DNA from: DATFXM01 sp035315885
Lineage (GTDB): Bacteria > Acidobacteriota > Blastocatellia > UBA7656
Reading direction: 5' to 3'
Length of the DNA: 48,795 nt
Assembly: GCA_035315885.1 (NCBI GenBank)
Contig: DATFXM010000114.1
Location: 1-48,795 of the forward strand
Shown: positions 1 through 9,032 of the stretch, one piece after another
Layout: each line of letters starts with the position of its first letter
How positions within the stretch are numbered: the first letter of the stretch is position 1
Made by a program: the position numbers and the translations under genes
Notes under the pieces: generated by a model
Seen by the model: the letters and a program-made list of their open reading frames with translations, nothing else
Database searches by the model: none
What the model was told of the DNA's origin: nothing

Positions 1-570
1 GTCTACGGTAACGGCAGGCTTGATGTCAGGGCAGCGGTAGAGCTCGCGTTGGTCACGATCTCTCCGACGAGCGTGAATGTGCCCGCCGCAGGAGGAGCAG
101 GAAGTATCGAGGTGGTTACCGCACCAGGTACGAGCCCGAGCTGGAGAGTGGTGAGCTCGAACCCAAGCGTGGTGATCACCTCTGCGGCGAGTGGAACGGG
201 AAGCGGAACTGTGAGCTTTCAAGTAAGAGAGAATCAGGATGAGACGCCGCGCGTTTTGACGTTTCGTGTTGCCCGCAGGACATTCACCGTATTCCAGGAG
301 GCAGCGAAGCATTGCACTTATTTGCTGTCTCCGACCTCGAGGAGCTTCCCGGCGGCGGGAGGGTCGGCGAGCTTTGATGTCGTGACTCAAGCGGATTGTC
401 CGTGGTCTGTCTCATCGAACGCCGACTGGGTGATGATAAATTCTGCAGCGAGCGGTTCGGGTCCGGGTACAGTGAACTTCACGGTTGCGGCTGGGACTGG
501 CTCAAAGAGGAAGACCAAGCTGCCGGTGCTCAACGCAGGCAAATTCGTTATCAAACAAAGAGCGAATTGA
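1..570 (+). CDS. C-terminal end of a probable secreted subtilisin-like protease with BACON domains (5' truncated)
   Basis: The frame is open from the first base, so the gene starts upstream of the window and about 189 residues are visible. The first residues, YGNGRLDVRAAVELA, resemble the closing helix of S8 (subtilisin) peptidase domains, which usually read GxGxxdaxxAv. No catalytic residue is in view, so the protease call is inference. Two BACON-type beta-sandwich modules follow, each opening with a (I/L)SPTSxxxPAAGG motif. The second carries the typical CPWSVSSNADWV core and ends KFVIKQRAN just before the stop. BACON domains are usually carbohydrate- or mucin-associated extracellular modules. 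The same module occurs eight times in the large minus-strand gene that ends at 3694. A period-7 inverted repeat follows the stop and separates this gene from pyrR. Confidence 0.7.
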   Translation, partial: VYGNGRLDVRAAVELALVTISPTSVNVPAAGGAGSIEVVTAPGTSPSWRVVSSNPSVVITSAASGTGSGTVSFQVRENQDETPRVLTFRVARRTFTVFQEAAKHCTYLLSPTSRSFPAAGGSASFDVVTQADCPWSVSSNADWVMINSAASGSGPGTVNFTVAAGTGSKRKTKLPVLNAGKFVIKQRAN

Positions 571-582
571 TTCGCTTCCGGT

Positions 583-717
583 GTAGGGTTTCGGATTTCG
601 CATTCGTTAGATGGAGACTCGAAAGACGCCCAATGTGAGATAGAGTCGAACTGAATCCAAACGAACCCGAAACCCGAAACCCGAAACCGTTCGCACCCTA
701 AACCCGAAACTCAATCT
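583..717. repeat. Intergenic heptad inverted repeat, ACCCGAA/ACCCTAA type (site A)
   Basis: The right arm (about 656-712) holds tandem 7-mers of the form ACCCGAA plus ACCCTAA. The left arm (about 583-615) carries the degenerate complement (AGGGTTTCGGATTTCG). The 13-mer TTCGTTAGATGGA at 603-615 recurs in exact reverse complement at 32640-32652 in another site of the same type. The element starts about a dozen bases after the upstream stop codon and ends just before the putative pyrR promoter. Confidence 0.75.
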
Positions 718-741
718 TATTTACTACTCAACTGTCTCGCA

Positions 742-750
742 TGGTATAGT
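742..750 (+). promoter_or_regulatory. Putative extended -10 promoter of the pyr operon
   Basis: TGGTATAGT matches an extended -10 (TGN-TATAAT-like) and lies 23 bases before the pyrR start. No good -35 box is visible at the right distance, which is common for extended -10 promoters. The same TGN-TATAGT form occurs upstream of the gene at 32774. Confidence 0.35.
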
Positions 751-773
751 CACCGCGGCTCGCGAGGAATCCG

Positions 774-1319
774 ATGGAGTTCAAGCTGAAGACTCAGGTG
801 ATGGATGCGGCAGGGATCAACCGCGCCCTTTCGCGTCTGGCCTCGCAGATCGTCGAACGCAATCGCGGAACTCAAGACCTCTTGCTCATCGGTATCCGCC
901 GTCGCGGGGTGCCGCTGGCAGAACGAATCGCCGACAAAATCGCACAGCTCGAAGGCACACGGCCACCAACCGGCCAGTTGGACATAACGCTCTATCGCGA
1001 CGATCTCTCTACGGTGGGCCCGCGCCCGGTAGTGAACCGCACCGACATTCCTGTAGACGTGACTGACAGCACGATCGTGCTCACCGATGATGTGCTGTAC
1101 ACCGGCAGGACCGTTCGCGCGGCGCTCGACGAGTTGGTGGACTTCGGACGACCCCGCAAGGTTGAGCTTGCGGTTTTGATTGATCGCGGCCATCGGGAAT
1201 TGCCGATTCAGGCCGATTATGTGGGTCAGCACCTGCAAACAACCGACGACGAAATAGTCAAAGTCATGCTTGAGGACTACGACGAGGACGAACGGGTGAT
1301 TGTAGTCGAGCGAGAATAG
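774..1319 (+). CDS. pyrR: Bifunctional pyr operon regulator / uracil phosphoribosyltransferase PyrR
   Basis: This 181-residue protein has the normal length and fold order of PyrR, a PRPP-binding type I phosphoribosyltransferase. In Gram-positive bacteria PyrR senses UMP and binds pyr leader RNA; it also has weak uracil phosphoribosyltransferase activity. The PRPP loop LTDDVLYTGRT is at residues 103-113. LLLIGIRRRGVPLAERIA (about 37-54) and DITLYRDDL (70-78) are also typical. The ATG at 774 has GAGGAA a few bases upstream. It is the first gene of a tight operon with pyrB starting 16 bases after its stop. I could not find a PyrR-binding loop or attenuator upstream, so whether it regulates this operon through RNA is open. 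Confidence 0.95.
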   Translation: MEFKLKTQVMDAAGINRALSRLASQIVERNRGTQDLLLIGIRRRGVPLAERIADKIAQLEGTRPPTGQLDITLYRDDLSTVGPRPVVNRTDIPVDVTDSTIVLTDDVLYTGRTVRAALDELVDFGRPRKVELAVLIDRGHRELPIQADYVGQHLQTTDDEIVKVMLEDYDEDERVIVVERE

Positions 1320-1335
1320 GTCTCGTTTTCTTTGA

Positions 1336-2277
1336 ATGGCTTTCAACAGAAAGGATCTGCTTGGAATTCGAGAGCTGACCGCCGAGGAAATCGTAACTAT
1401 CCTCGACACGGCCGAGTCTTTCAAAGAAGTTTCGACCCGCGCAATCAAGAAAGTCCCGACCCTCCGCGGAAAAACCATAATCAATCTCTTCTTTGAAGCC
1501 TCCACCCGCACTAGAACCTCGTTCGAGATTGCCGCAAAAAGACTGTCGGCGGACGCGATCAATATTTCAGCCTCGACCTCGTCGGTCTCCAAAGGCGAGA
1601 CCCTTATAGATACTGCGCGTAACCTTCAGGCCATGGCGCCTGATGCCATTGTCATTCGACACTCATCGTCGGGAGTCCCTCACCAATTGTCCGGATTGGT
1701 GGATGCCGCAGTGATAAACGCAGGCGACGGGGCTCACGAACACCCGACTCAGGCTTTGCTCGACGCATTTACTATTCGAGAACACAAAGGCGGAATCGCC
1801 GGCCGGCAAGTTGCGATAATCGGCGACATCATGCATTCCAGAGTCGCTCGATCGAACTCCCACCTGTTGACCACACTCGGTGCTCACGTTCGAATCGCAG
1901 GGCCCCGAACCCTGCTCCCGCTTGATTACGAGAGCCTAGTTCAACATGCGGAAGGCACGCTCGAGGTGTTCGACTCGGTTGAAGAAGCTATCGAAGGCGC
2001 CGACGTCGTGATGATGCTGCGCATACAACGCGAGCGCATGACCGACGCGTTCTTCCCATCGCTCAAGGAGTATTCGATTCAGTACGGGCTGACTATGAAA
2101 CGCCTCGAACTTGCCGCGAGCGATTGCATGGTCATGCATCCGGGCCCGGTCAATCGCGGAATTGAGATCAGCTCAGACGTAGTGGATGGAGCTAAATCGT
2201 TGATACTCGATCAGGTCACGAATGGAGTAGCGGTGCGAATGGCGGTCCTGTTTCTCCTGGTTGGCGCAGAAGCGTAG
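1336..2277 (+). CDS. pyrB: Aspartate carbamoyltransferase catalytic subunit
   Basis: PyrB condenses carbamoyl phosphate with L-aspartate to N-carbamoyl-aspartate, the committed step of pyrimidine synthesis. The 313-residue length is normal. The carbamoyl-phosphate loop STRTRTSFE is at residues 56-64, HPTQALLD at 136-143 and MHPGPVNRGIEI towards the C-terminus, all diagnostic of the family. No pyrI regulatory subunit gene lies nearby, so the enzyme is either trimeric or built with the dihydroorotase encoded next to it. Such ATCase-DHOase complexes are known in other bacteria, but here this is only inference from adjacency. It lies between pyrR and pyrC in one transcription unit. Confidence 0.97.
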   Translation: MAFNRKDLLGIRELTAEEIVTILDTAESFKEVSTRAIKKVPTLRGKTIINLFFEASTRTRTSFEIAAKRLSADAINISASTSSVSKGETLIDTARNLQAMAPDAIVIRHSSSGVPHQLSGLVDAAVINAGDGAHEHPTQALLDAFTIREHKGGIAGRQVAIIGDIMHSRVARSNSHLLTTLGAHVRIAGPRTLLPLDYESLVQHAEGTLEVFDSVEEAIEGADVVMMLRIQRERMTDAFFPSLKEYSIQYGLTMKRLELAASDCMVMHPGPVNRGIEISSDVVDGAKSLILDQVTNGVAVRMAVLFLLVGAEA

Positions 2278-2326
2278 ACCTGGTGGCTGACGAACAGGCC
2301 GGCGAACAACATTGTTGGAGGATGAG

Positions 2327-3592
2327 TTGGGCCTTCTAATCAAGGGCGGGCGAGTCGTTGATCCGGCTCAGAATATCGACGGCATCGCGGATCTGCTGCT
2401 AGAGAACGGATACGTGAAGTCGATCGGTGACGGACTGAGTGACGATCGAGCAGAGGTGATCGACGCAACCGGGCTCGTCGTCGCCCCGGGCTTTATCGAC
2501 CTGCACGTTCACCTGCGAGAGCCCGGTGAGGAATACAAGGAGACGATTGTTAGCGGAGCTGCAGCGGCGGTGGCCGGAGGATTCACATCGATTTGCGCGA
2601 TGCCCAACACAGAGCCGGTGAACGACAATGCTTCGGTTACGCGCTACGTTGTCGACAAAGCTCGAGAAGCGGGACTTGCCCGAGTCTATCCCGTAGGGGC
2701 GATCACTCGCGGATCGAAGGGTCAGGAGCTGGCGGAGATGGCCGAGATGAAAGCGGCCGGTGCGGTCGCTGTTTCGGATGACGGACGTCCAGTGATGAAC
2801 GCTCAGGTCATGCGGCACGCGATGGAGTACGCGCGCGACCACCGCCTGGTCGTAGTCGATCATTGTCAGTGCCTGGACCTTTCGGCAGGTGGAGTGATGC
2901 ACGAAGGTCGCTATTCCACATTGCTCGGTTTAAAAGGCATGAACTCGGCGGCCGAGGACTCGCATGTAGCACGCGACATAATGCTCGCCGAACTGACAGG
3001 AGCAAGAGTTCATATCGCGCATATTTCGACCGCTCGATCAGTAGAGCTGGTTCGCATCGCAAGACGCAAGGGTGTTCCGGTAACCTGCGAGGTGACGCCT
3101 CATCATCTTTCATTGACCGACGAAGCGGTTGCGGGCTTTGACACCAATACCAAAATGAACCCTCCGCTCAGGTCTGAAGCCGATCGAAAGGCGCTCATTG
3201 AAGGCGTTCGAGACGGAACTATTGATGCGATAGCGACGGACCACGCGCCACATCATCAAGACGAAAAAATGCTGGAATTTGACCACGCGCCATTCGGAGT
3301 GATCGGGCTGGAGACGGCTCTGGGAGTCGTGTTGAAGACCCTGACACGCGAGAGTATCTCGCTCACGAGGATTATTGATATGCTCACTCGCGGCCCAGCA
3401 TCGGCGTTCGGTTTGCCGGCAGGCACGCTGGCGCCCGGTTCGCCGGCGGATGTAACGATATTCGACCCGAACCAGGAATGGACCGTAGACCCCCGGAAAT
3501 TCAAATCGAAAAGCCGCAATACGCCCTTCGCGGGATGGAACCTCCCTGGACAAGTGAAGGCGACAATCGTTAGAGGCGTGAGGAAGTTCTGA
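2327..3592 (+). CDS. pyrC: Dihydroorotase (class I, PyrC)
   Basis: PyrC cyclises N-carbamoyl-aspartate to dihydroorotate. The amidohydrolase metal motif DLHVHLREPG lies near residue 60, HHLSLTDEAV supplies a later histidine, and ATDHAPHHQDEK carries the catalytic aspartate. Length is about 421 residues, normal for the class I (multifunctional-complex) type. An upstream in-frame TTG at 2312 would add five residues. I prefer the TTG at 2327 because GGAGGA at 2317-2322 is well spaced from it and the resulting N-terminus (GLLIKGGRVVDPA) matches the family. The last codons AAG TTC TGA overlap the start of the following heptad repeat, so that repeat supplies the stop codon. carA, carB, pyrD, pyrE and pyrF are not in the window. 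Confidence 0.96.
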   Translation: MGLLIKGGRVVDPAQNIDGIADLLLENGYVKSIGDGLSDDRAEVIDATGLVVAPGFIDLHVHLREPGEEYKETIVSGAAAAVAGGFTSICAMPNTEPVNDNASVTRYVVDKAREAGLARVYPVGAITRGSKGQELAEMAEMKAAGAVAVSDDGRPVMNAQVMRHAMEYARDHRLVVVDHCQCLDLSAGGVMHEGRYSTLLGLKGMNSAAEDSHVARDIMLAELTGARVHIAHISTARSVELVRIARRKGVPVTCEVTPHHLSLTDEAVAGFDTNTKMNPPLRSEADRKALIEGVRDGTIDAIATDHAPHHQDEKMLEFDHAPFGVIGLETALGVVLKTLTRESISLTRIIDMLTRGPASAFGLPAGTLAPGSPADVTIFDPNQEWTVDPRKFKSKSRNTPFAGWNLPGQVKATIVRGVRKF

Positions 3593-3681
3593 GTTCCGAG
3601 TTCTGAGCTCTGAGTGAGGGTTAAGAACCAGTCCGGTTCGCTCCTCGCCACTCAGAACTCAGTACTCCGTACTCAGAACTT
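3582..3681. repeat. Intergenic heptad inverted repeat, TTCTGAG/CTCAGAA type (site B)
   Basis: The left arm (3584-3618) is a run of TTCTGAG-like heptads and the right arm (about 3645-3681) is its near complement. Together they can form a stem of about 35 bp with a few mismatches and a loop of about 27 bases. It starts inside the last codons of pyrC and ends just before the stop of the convergent gene at 3694, so it could act as a bidirectional terminator. It opens with GGAAGTTCTGA, shared with the sites at 28354, 32546 and 38498. Confidence 0.85.
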
Positions 3682-3693
3682 ATCAATGAAGCT

Positions 3694-5770
3694 TCACATC
3701 GCTTGTTTTACGGTGTGAATTTTGCCTGCGATTGTTATGGTTCCGGTCCTGCTCGCGCCGCTGGTATTGTGCGACACCGTATAAGACACGGCACCGTTGC
3801 CAGTGCCGCTGGACGAAGACGTGATCGTTATCCAGCCTACGTTGGTCACTGCTCCCCACGAACAACCAGGTTGCGTGATCACCGATACGCTTCCGGGACC
3901 TCCTGCTGCTCCGAAGATGACCCCGGTGGGCGAGATGTTGAACGTGCAGTTGCCGGACTGCGTCACGGTGAACACCTGACCCGCAACGGTTATCGTGCCC
4001 ATTCTCGTATTGGCGCTGTCGTTTGCGTCCACCGAATACGACACCGTACCGTTGCCCGACCCGCTAGCTCCGGCTGTCACCGTTATGAACCCGTCATTGC
4101 TGACCGCAGTCCACGGGCAACCTCCGGGCGCTGTGACATTGATACTCCCAGTACCTCCTACCGAAGTGAACGTCTGTGATGGAGGCGTGATCGAGAAAGT
4201 GCAAGGCCCAGGCGCCGGATCCTGACTGACGCTGAACAGCAATCCCGCGATGGTTATCGATCCATTTCGCGCGGAAGCGCTCAAGTTGGGCGCCACCGAA
4301 TAATTGACCGTGCCGTTGCCGGTGCCGCTGGCTCCGCTTGTCACGGTGATGAAGCCATCACTACTGACGGCCGTCCATGCACAGCCTGCCGGCCCGAAAA
4401 CCGCAACGGAGCTCGACCCGCCGGTTGATGGGAATCCCTGACTCGTGGGACTTATCGAGAAGGTACAGACGACTCCCGTTTGCGTGACCGCGTGCACCTT
4501 GCTGCCGATGATCACCCAACCGACTCGAGGACCGGCCGAAGGATTAACGGCTACGTTGTACTTGACCTTTGCCGAACCTGTACCCGTTGCTCCCGAGACC
4601 ACAGTTATAAAGCTGTCGAGACTCGTTACCGGCCACGTGCATCCAATCGGCGCAGTCACTGAAACGGACCCGCTGCCGCCGGCCGAGGTGAACGACAGAT
4701 TCGACGGACTTATTCCAGTCAGACACGAGGTCCCCGCCTGCGGTATGGTGATCGTCTGTCCCGCTATGGTCATCGTACCGGTTCGGATTCCTGCGTTGGT
4801 CTTCGCGGCAACCGAGTAGAGCACCGAGCCATTTCCTGAACCCGCGGCACCTGAAGTGATCGTGATGAACCCGTCATTGCTCACGGCAGTCCACGCGCAT
4901 CCGAACGGAGCGGTGACGTTCACAACTCCGGTTCCTCCAACGTCGGGGAACGCCTGCTTTGTTGGCGAAACGGTGAACACACACGACGCGAGCCCTCCCT
5001 GCGTCACGGTGAAGGTCTGTCCGGCGACGTTGATTGTCCCGACTCGCTGCCCTGGATTCGGGTTTGCGTCAACCGAGTAGCCGACCGTTCCGTTGCCTGA
5101 GCCGCTCGCGCCCGACGTAACGGTGATGAACGCGTCATTAGCCATTGCCGTCCAGTTACACCCGCCCGGTGCAGTGACCGAGATCGTACCCGTACCTCCA
5201 CCCACCGGGAACGTCTGGCTTGTGGGCGAGATCATGTAAGTACAGTCGATACCGGATTGAGTGACGGTGAAAGTCTGACCCGCGATGGTAATCGTGCCTG
5301 TGCGTGGCCCGATGTCCAGCTTAGCGGCGACTGAGTACCCCACGGTGCCGTTGCCGTTTCCAGGGGACCCTGAGGTCACCGTTATGAACCCGTCATTGCT
5401 GACAGCAGTCCAGGTGCATCCAGTGGGTGATGTGACCGTCACGGTGCCTGTTCCTCCGGCCGACGAGAACGACTGGCTGGTCGGGTTAATGGCAAACGTG
5501 CATGGCGCACCGTCCTGAGTGACGGTGAACGTCTGGTTCTCGACGGTGATGGTTCCGGTTCTCGGGGTTATCGAGGTATTCGCCGCGACGCTGTAGTTCA
5601 CGGTGCCGTTGCCGGTGCCGCTGGCCCCGGAGGTAATGGTTATGAACGCGTCATTGCTGACTGCATTCCAGGGACAGCCGTTCGATGTAGTTACCGAAAA
5701 GCTGTTGCTTCCACCTGCCGAAGTGAAGTTCTGGCTGGTGGGAGCCAGGGCAAACGTGCAGATTGGAACA
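3694..5770 (-). repeat. Eight tandem ~260-bp DNA repeats encoding BACON domains
   Basis: Conserved Cys codons that open each module fall near 3950, 4201, 4467, 4728, 4987, 5245, 5503 and 5764, spacing them about 250-266 bp. DNA similarity between units is visible by eye around the shared stretch ATGAACCCGTCATTGCTGAC. Such arrays can gain or lose units by homologous recombination. Confidence 0.85.
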
Positions 5771-8709
5771 CAGACACAGAACTCGGAAGAGTTGCCGTCG
5801 GAGTCGGTAGCCGTAGCTGTTGCAACACCAGACGACACCACCGCGAGAGTCGCGGTGAAATTCACGTTGCCGGTCCCGTCGGTATTCACGTTGATCGATC
5901 CGAGATACGTCTGACCTTCGCCGTTGCCTGACCCATCGCAAGCCGGGCTCGCAAAAAAGTCGAGCGTGTAGGTGCGACCGGCAAGACTGTTGAGCGAGCC
6001 CTTGATAACCGTGTTTGCGCCGCCGGTAGCTTTGGTCAACACCGGGAAGTTCTGGAAGGTGTTTGGACCGCTGTCGCCGTCTCCGGAATCATTGGCGCTC
6101 ACGCCATTGTCGCCCAGGTCTATTCCGAGCTGAGTGTTCGAGAAGATGCTGTTCGCTCGGATCGAATTGGTGAGCGACTGCCCGATTATTGCGATGCCGT
6201 CGTCTCCGTTGAAGGAGATGATGTTTCCGGCACCGACCGCTGAGCCGCCGATCACGTTGCTGGAGCTGTCGGAAACCAGAATGCCTTTGCCGGTGTTTGG
6301 CACTCCAGTCACACCGATCCTGTTACCCTGAACGACGTTATTCTTGCCGTCTACCTGGGTGATGGTGATTCCCGACATGCCATTTCCGGCGATCGTATTT
6401 CCGGCTCCGACGACGGATCCGCCGATGGTGTTAGAAGCCGAGTTGAACACGAGAATGCCTTCTTGTTGATTAGGAATCGCGGTGGTTCCCGCGGCATCTG
6501 TGCCGATGAAGTTACCTTGTACCAGGTTTGAGGTGCCCGGCGCATTTTCGAAGATCTGAATGCCGTTCATCGTATTGCCGGAGATCACGTTCCCTGCACC
6601 AACGGCTGTTCCTCCTATCTTGTTCTGAATTGCGTTGAGGAACACGCCATGGCGTCCGTTTGCGAGCGCAGCGTTGCCTGCGGCAGTAACGCCGATGTAG
6701 TTGCCTTCGACGACATTGTTTATGGCGCCCGGCGCGGAGATCTCTATTCCATCGCGGCTATTTCCTGAGAGTACGTTTCGGGCTGCCGCGGTTGTGCCTC
6801 CTATCGTGTTGTTAGGCGTGCCGTACACCAGAAGGCCGGTGGTATTAGGCACCGCTGAAGTGCCGGCGATATCTGTTCCGAGGTAGTTGCCTTCGGCGAA
6901 GTTTCCTCCGTTTAGGATGAACTGAATCGGCTGTTGACTAGCGTTGCCGATGGCGAAGCCGCGGATTGTGGACGAGCCGCCGCTGACCTTGAACACGATG
7001 CCTGAAACAGTTCCGGCGCCGTTGATGGTGATAATCGGAGTGCCGCCAAAACCTGGTTGCGTTGTGGCGTCAATTGTTACCGGGTCGGTTATTGCGGGAA
7101 GGTCCGCGGTCAGAGTCAACGTTTGCGGGCCGGACCCGATGGCAAAGGAGATTGTATCTGCACCCGAATTGGCGTTTGCCGCGAGGATCGCAGCCCTGAG
7201 GGATCCGGCCACGTTGTCCGCTGTGGTGGTCACGGTAAAGGTCATCAACGGCAGCGAAGGAACGACTACCGGCGCTACAAATCCTTCGCGGAGCACCACG
7301 AGGTCTGAAAGCGCGTCGCTGTTGACTCGAGAATTCACGACAGCGGTGGCTCCGCCGTCCAGTTCGACTGATGCCGACACTACGTCCGGCCATTGAGCGG
7401 CCGAGGGCGACGCTGCTCGTTCTTTTGTGGATCCGTCGGTGATGATGCTGAGGTTGTTGTTTGACGCATCGCTCAGCACAAGGCTGTCTACTGGCAGGCT
7501 CGACAAATGTGAGGCCGTCAACTTCGACGCCGAGGGAAAGGGTCCTGCTGCGAGTCGCTTGCTGGACCAGTCGGCCAGACTGCCTATCCGGCCCTTGTTT
7601 TTCTTTCCGGTGGAAGAAGACAACAAGTCGACGCTTCCGTCCTCAGAGAGCACTGCAAGGTCGGTCTTGACGTCTCCGGTGAAGTCACCAGTGGCGACTG
7701 CCTTGAGCTGAAATGGAAAGCTTCGCCTCTCGACTCTAGCAGCCGGTGCGACTCGTTGGTCAGCTATCGACAGCATCCGGTCACGACCATGAATTACAAC
7801 GAGTTGTTTACCCGCTGAAACTGCGACGTCGGCGAAGCTGTCATCGTCGAGATAGCCGACGGCAATAGAAGTCGTCTCGGCCGGAAGGCCGAATGATTCG
7901 GGCGGATAGAGGAGGGCGCCATTTGGGCCTTCGAAGATCATCAACCGTGCGCCGGAGGCTTCGGAAACTGCTACGGCAAGATCGATCGCGCCGTCGCGAC
8001 GGTTCAGGTCCGCCGCGGACATCGCAGTGACGTTGCCCGGCAAATCGATCCAGTTGGCTCTTCCAAATCCGCCAGTGCCATCACCCGAGAGCCAAAAGAG
8101 CTGATTGCTGTCGCGCGAAGCAAGCGCTACGTCGAGCTTTCCATCGCCATCGAAATCGCCCGCGGCCATGAAGTCGGGTCTGACCGGCGGAGCGAACGTG
8201 TTCCCAGACGAAAAGAACGGGCCCTCATCGTTTTTGCCGCTCAAGCGACTGGCGGTTGCTTCGCTGGAATGAGGGAAAGCGGCGCTTACGTTGCCGCGGA
8301 ACATTGAAATCATATCGCTGCCGTTGTCGGAGTAACCGCCGACGAGGTCGGGGACTCCGTCTCCATCAAAATCGCCTGACACAAGCGAGAGCGGTTTGAC
8401 CGTGGCTGAAGAGGCAGCGCGCGCCATCAGCGCTGATTCGGAGGAGTTAACCGTGATTTCCTGTGCTTCGTCCAGGTTTATGAACGGAGCGCCGCTTTGA
8501 ACTATGCGGGCCGGCTTCACAGATCTACGTGCGGTTGATCTGACGGGCTTGCGAGCCCAGGCGGATACGGACCGATACCCGCAAACGGTACCGAGAACTA
8601 AGGCGAAGATTACGATCGCGACACCGAGCCCTACGACGGGCTTTGAGCGCGGGGCCAAAATGCTGGCGAGGATATTTTCGTTACCCACTTTTGCGTGCTC
8701 TCTGGACAT
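3694..8709 (-). CDS. Giant surface protein: N-terminal membrane anchor, FG-GAP repeats, beta-helix, eight BACON domains
   Basis: 1671 residues. One hydrophobic segment at about residues 24-45 follows a short basic N-terminus, so the protein is anchored or exported without a clear cleavage site. Residues about 95-470 contain FG-GAP/VCBS-like repeats with calcium-loop motifs (DFDGDGVPDL, DFDGDGKLDV, DFTGDVKTDL), probably a beta-propeller. From about 490 to 870 lies a right-handed beta-helix with NxIGG/GNxIxGN rungs (for example NTIGGTTAAARNVLSGN). A short Ig-like stretch precedes eight tandem BACON modules (about 985-1671) of about 86 residues, each opening with Cys and an SPTSQ-like motif. The family use suggests adhesion or glycan binding, but no ligand can be named. 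GGAGG lies 7 bases before the ATG, and a TTGACA-N17-TAACAT promoter lies about 190 bases upstream. Confidence 0.9.
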   Translation of the reverse strand: MSREHAKVGNENILASILAPRSKPVVGLGVAIVIFALVLGTVCGYRSVSAWARKPVRSTARRSVKPARIVQSGAPFINLDEAQEITVNSSESALMARAASSATVKPLSLVSGDFDGDGVPDLVGGYSDNGSDMISMFRGNVSAAFPHSSEATASRLSGKNDEGPFFSSGNTFAPPVRPDFMAAGDFDGDGKLDVALASRDSNQLFWLSGDGTGGFGRANWIDLPGNVTAMSAADLNRRDGAIDLAVAVSEASGARLMIFEGPNGALLYPPESFGLPAETTSIAVGYLDDDSFADVAVSAGKQLVVIHGRDRMLSIADQRVAPAARVERRSFPFQLKAVATGDFTGDVKTDLAVLSEDGSVDLLSSSTGKKNKGRIGSLADWSSKRLAAGPFPSASKLTASHLSSLPVDSLVLSDASNNNLSIITDGSTKERAASPSAAQWPDVVSASVELDGGATAVVNSRVNSDALSDLVVLREGFVAPVVVPSLPLMTFTVTTTADNVAGSLRAAILAANANSGADTISFAIGSGPQTLTLTADLPAITDPVTIDATTQPGFGGTPIITINGAGTVSGIVFKVSGGSSTIRGFAIGNASQQPIQFILNGGNFAEGNYLGTDIAGTSAVPNTTGLLVYGTPNNTIGGTTAAARNVLSGNSRDGIEISAPGAINNVVEGNYIGVTAAGNAALANGRHGVFLNAIQNKIGGTAVGAGNVISGNTMNGIQIFENAPGTSNLVQGNFIGTDAAGTTAIPNQQEGILVFNSASNTIGGSVVGAGNTIAGNGMSGITITQVDGKNNVVQGNRIGVTGVPNTGKGILVSDSSSNVIGGSAVGAGNIISFNGDDGIAIIGQSLTNSIRANSIFSNTQLGIDLGDNGVSANDSGDGDSGPNTFQNFPVLTKATGGANTVIKGSLNSLAGRTYTLDFFASPACDGSGNGEGQTYLGSINVNTDGTGNVNFTATLAVVSSGVATATATDSDGNSSEFCVCVPICTFALAPTSQNFTSAGGSNSFSVTTSNGCPWNAVSNDAFITITSGASGTGNGTVNYSVAANTSITPRTGTITVENQTFTVTQDGAPCTFAINPTSQSFSSAGGTGTVTVTSPTGCTWTAVSNDGFITVTSGSPGNGNGTVGYSVAAKLDIGPRTGTITIAGQTFTVTQSGIDCTYMISPTSQTFPVGGGTGTISVTAPGGCNWTAMANDAFITVTSGASGSGNGTVGYSVDANPNPGQRVGTINVAGQTFTVTQGGLASCVFTVSPTKQAFPDVGGTGVVNVTAPFGCAWTAVSNDGFITITSGAAGSGNGSVLYSVAAKTNAGIRTGTMTIAGQTITIPQAGTSCLTGISPSNLSFTSAGGSGSVSVTAPIGCTWPVTSLDSFITVVSGATGTGSAKVKYNVAVNPSAGPRVGWVIIGSKVHAVTQTGVVCTFSISPTSQGFPSTGGSSSVAVFGPAGCAWTAVSSDGFITVTSGASGTGNGTVNYSVAPNLSASARNGSITIAGLLFSVSQDPAPGPCTFSITPPSQTFTSVGGTGSINVTAPGGCPWTAVSNDGFITVTAGASGSGNGTVSYSVDANDSANTRMGTITVAGQVFTVTQSGNCTFNISPTGVIFGAAGGPGSVSVITQPGCSWGAVTNVGWITITSSSSGTGNGAVSYTVSHNTSGASRTGTITIAGKIHTVKQAM

Positions 8710-9032
8710 AATTACTCCTCCGGATTGTGAGAGAAAAAGGGAAGTCGAGTCGGATACACCCCATTGACTCTTCGTCGGACAAACGTGGAAAGACTTCGTA
8801 ATTGCAATGCGCTTCAGGGGGGGCAGGCCCTTTCGGCGTTTGAGAGTTGTGCAGACACCGAAAGACGCTTAGAGTGCGTTGCTTACTAAGGCGGGTTCGA
8901 TGTTAAGCGGCATCGCCCTCGTTGTCAATTGTAAACGTCTTGAACGCGGGTTTTAGTGTTCTTATTGCCGGTGGATTTTAAGTAAGCGTTGCAAGAGTCT
9001 TTCGCGGAGCCGCCGGACGATCAAACCGCCGA
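8710..9032. other. 323-bp gap: leader and promoter of the giant surface protein
   Basis: Both flanking genes are on the minus strand. The gap holds a minus-strand promoter at 8900-8928 and a leader of about 180 bases. The leader contains a hairpin candidate around 8836-8869 (CTTTCGGCGT pairing with ACACCGAAAG). No ORF or known riboswitch is recognisable. I see nothing else in it. Confidence 0.5.
8900..8928 (-). promoter_or_regulatory. Sigma-70-type promoter for the giant surface protein
   Basis: On the minus strand TTGACA (8928-8923) and TAACAT (8905-8900) are separated by exactly 17 bases. The predicted start is near 8893, giving an unusually long leader of about 180 bases before the ATG at 8709. 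Confidence 0.5.

Noticed and set aside
766..780. PyrR-binding loop candidate (AATCCGATGGAG at the pyrR start)
   Set aside because: It departs from the known binding-loop consensus at key G and A positions and has no terminator/antiterminator partner.
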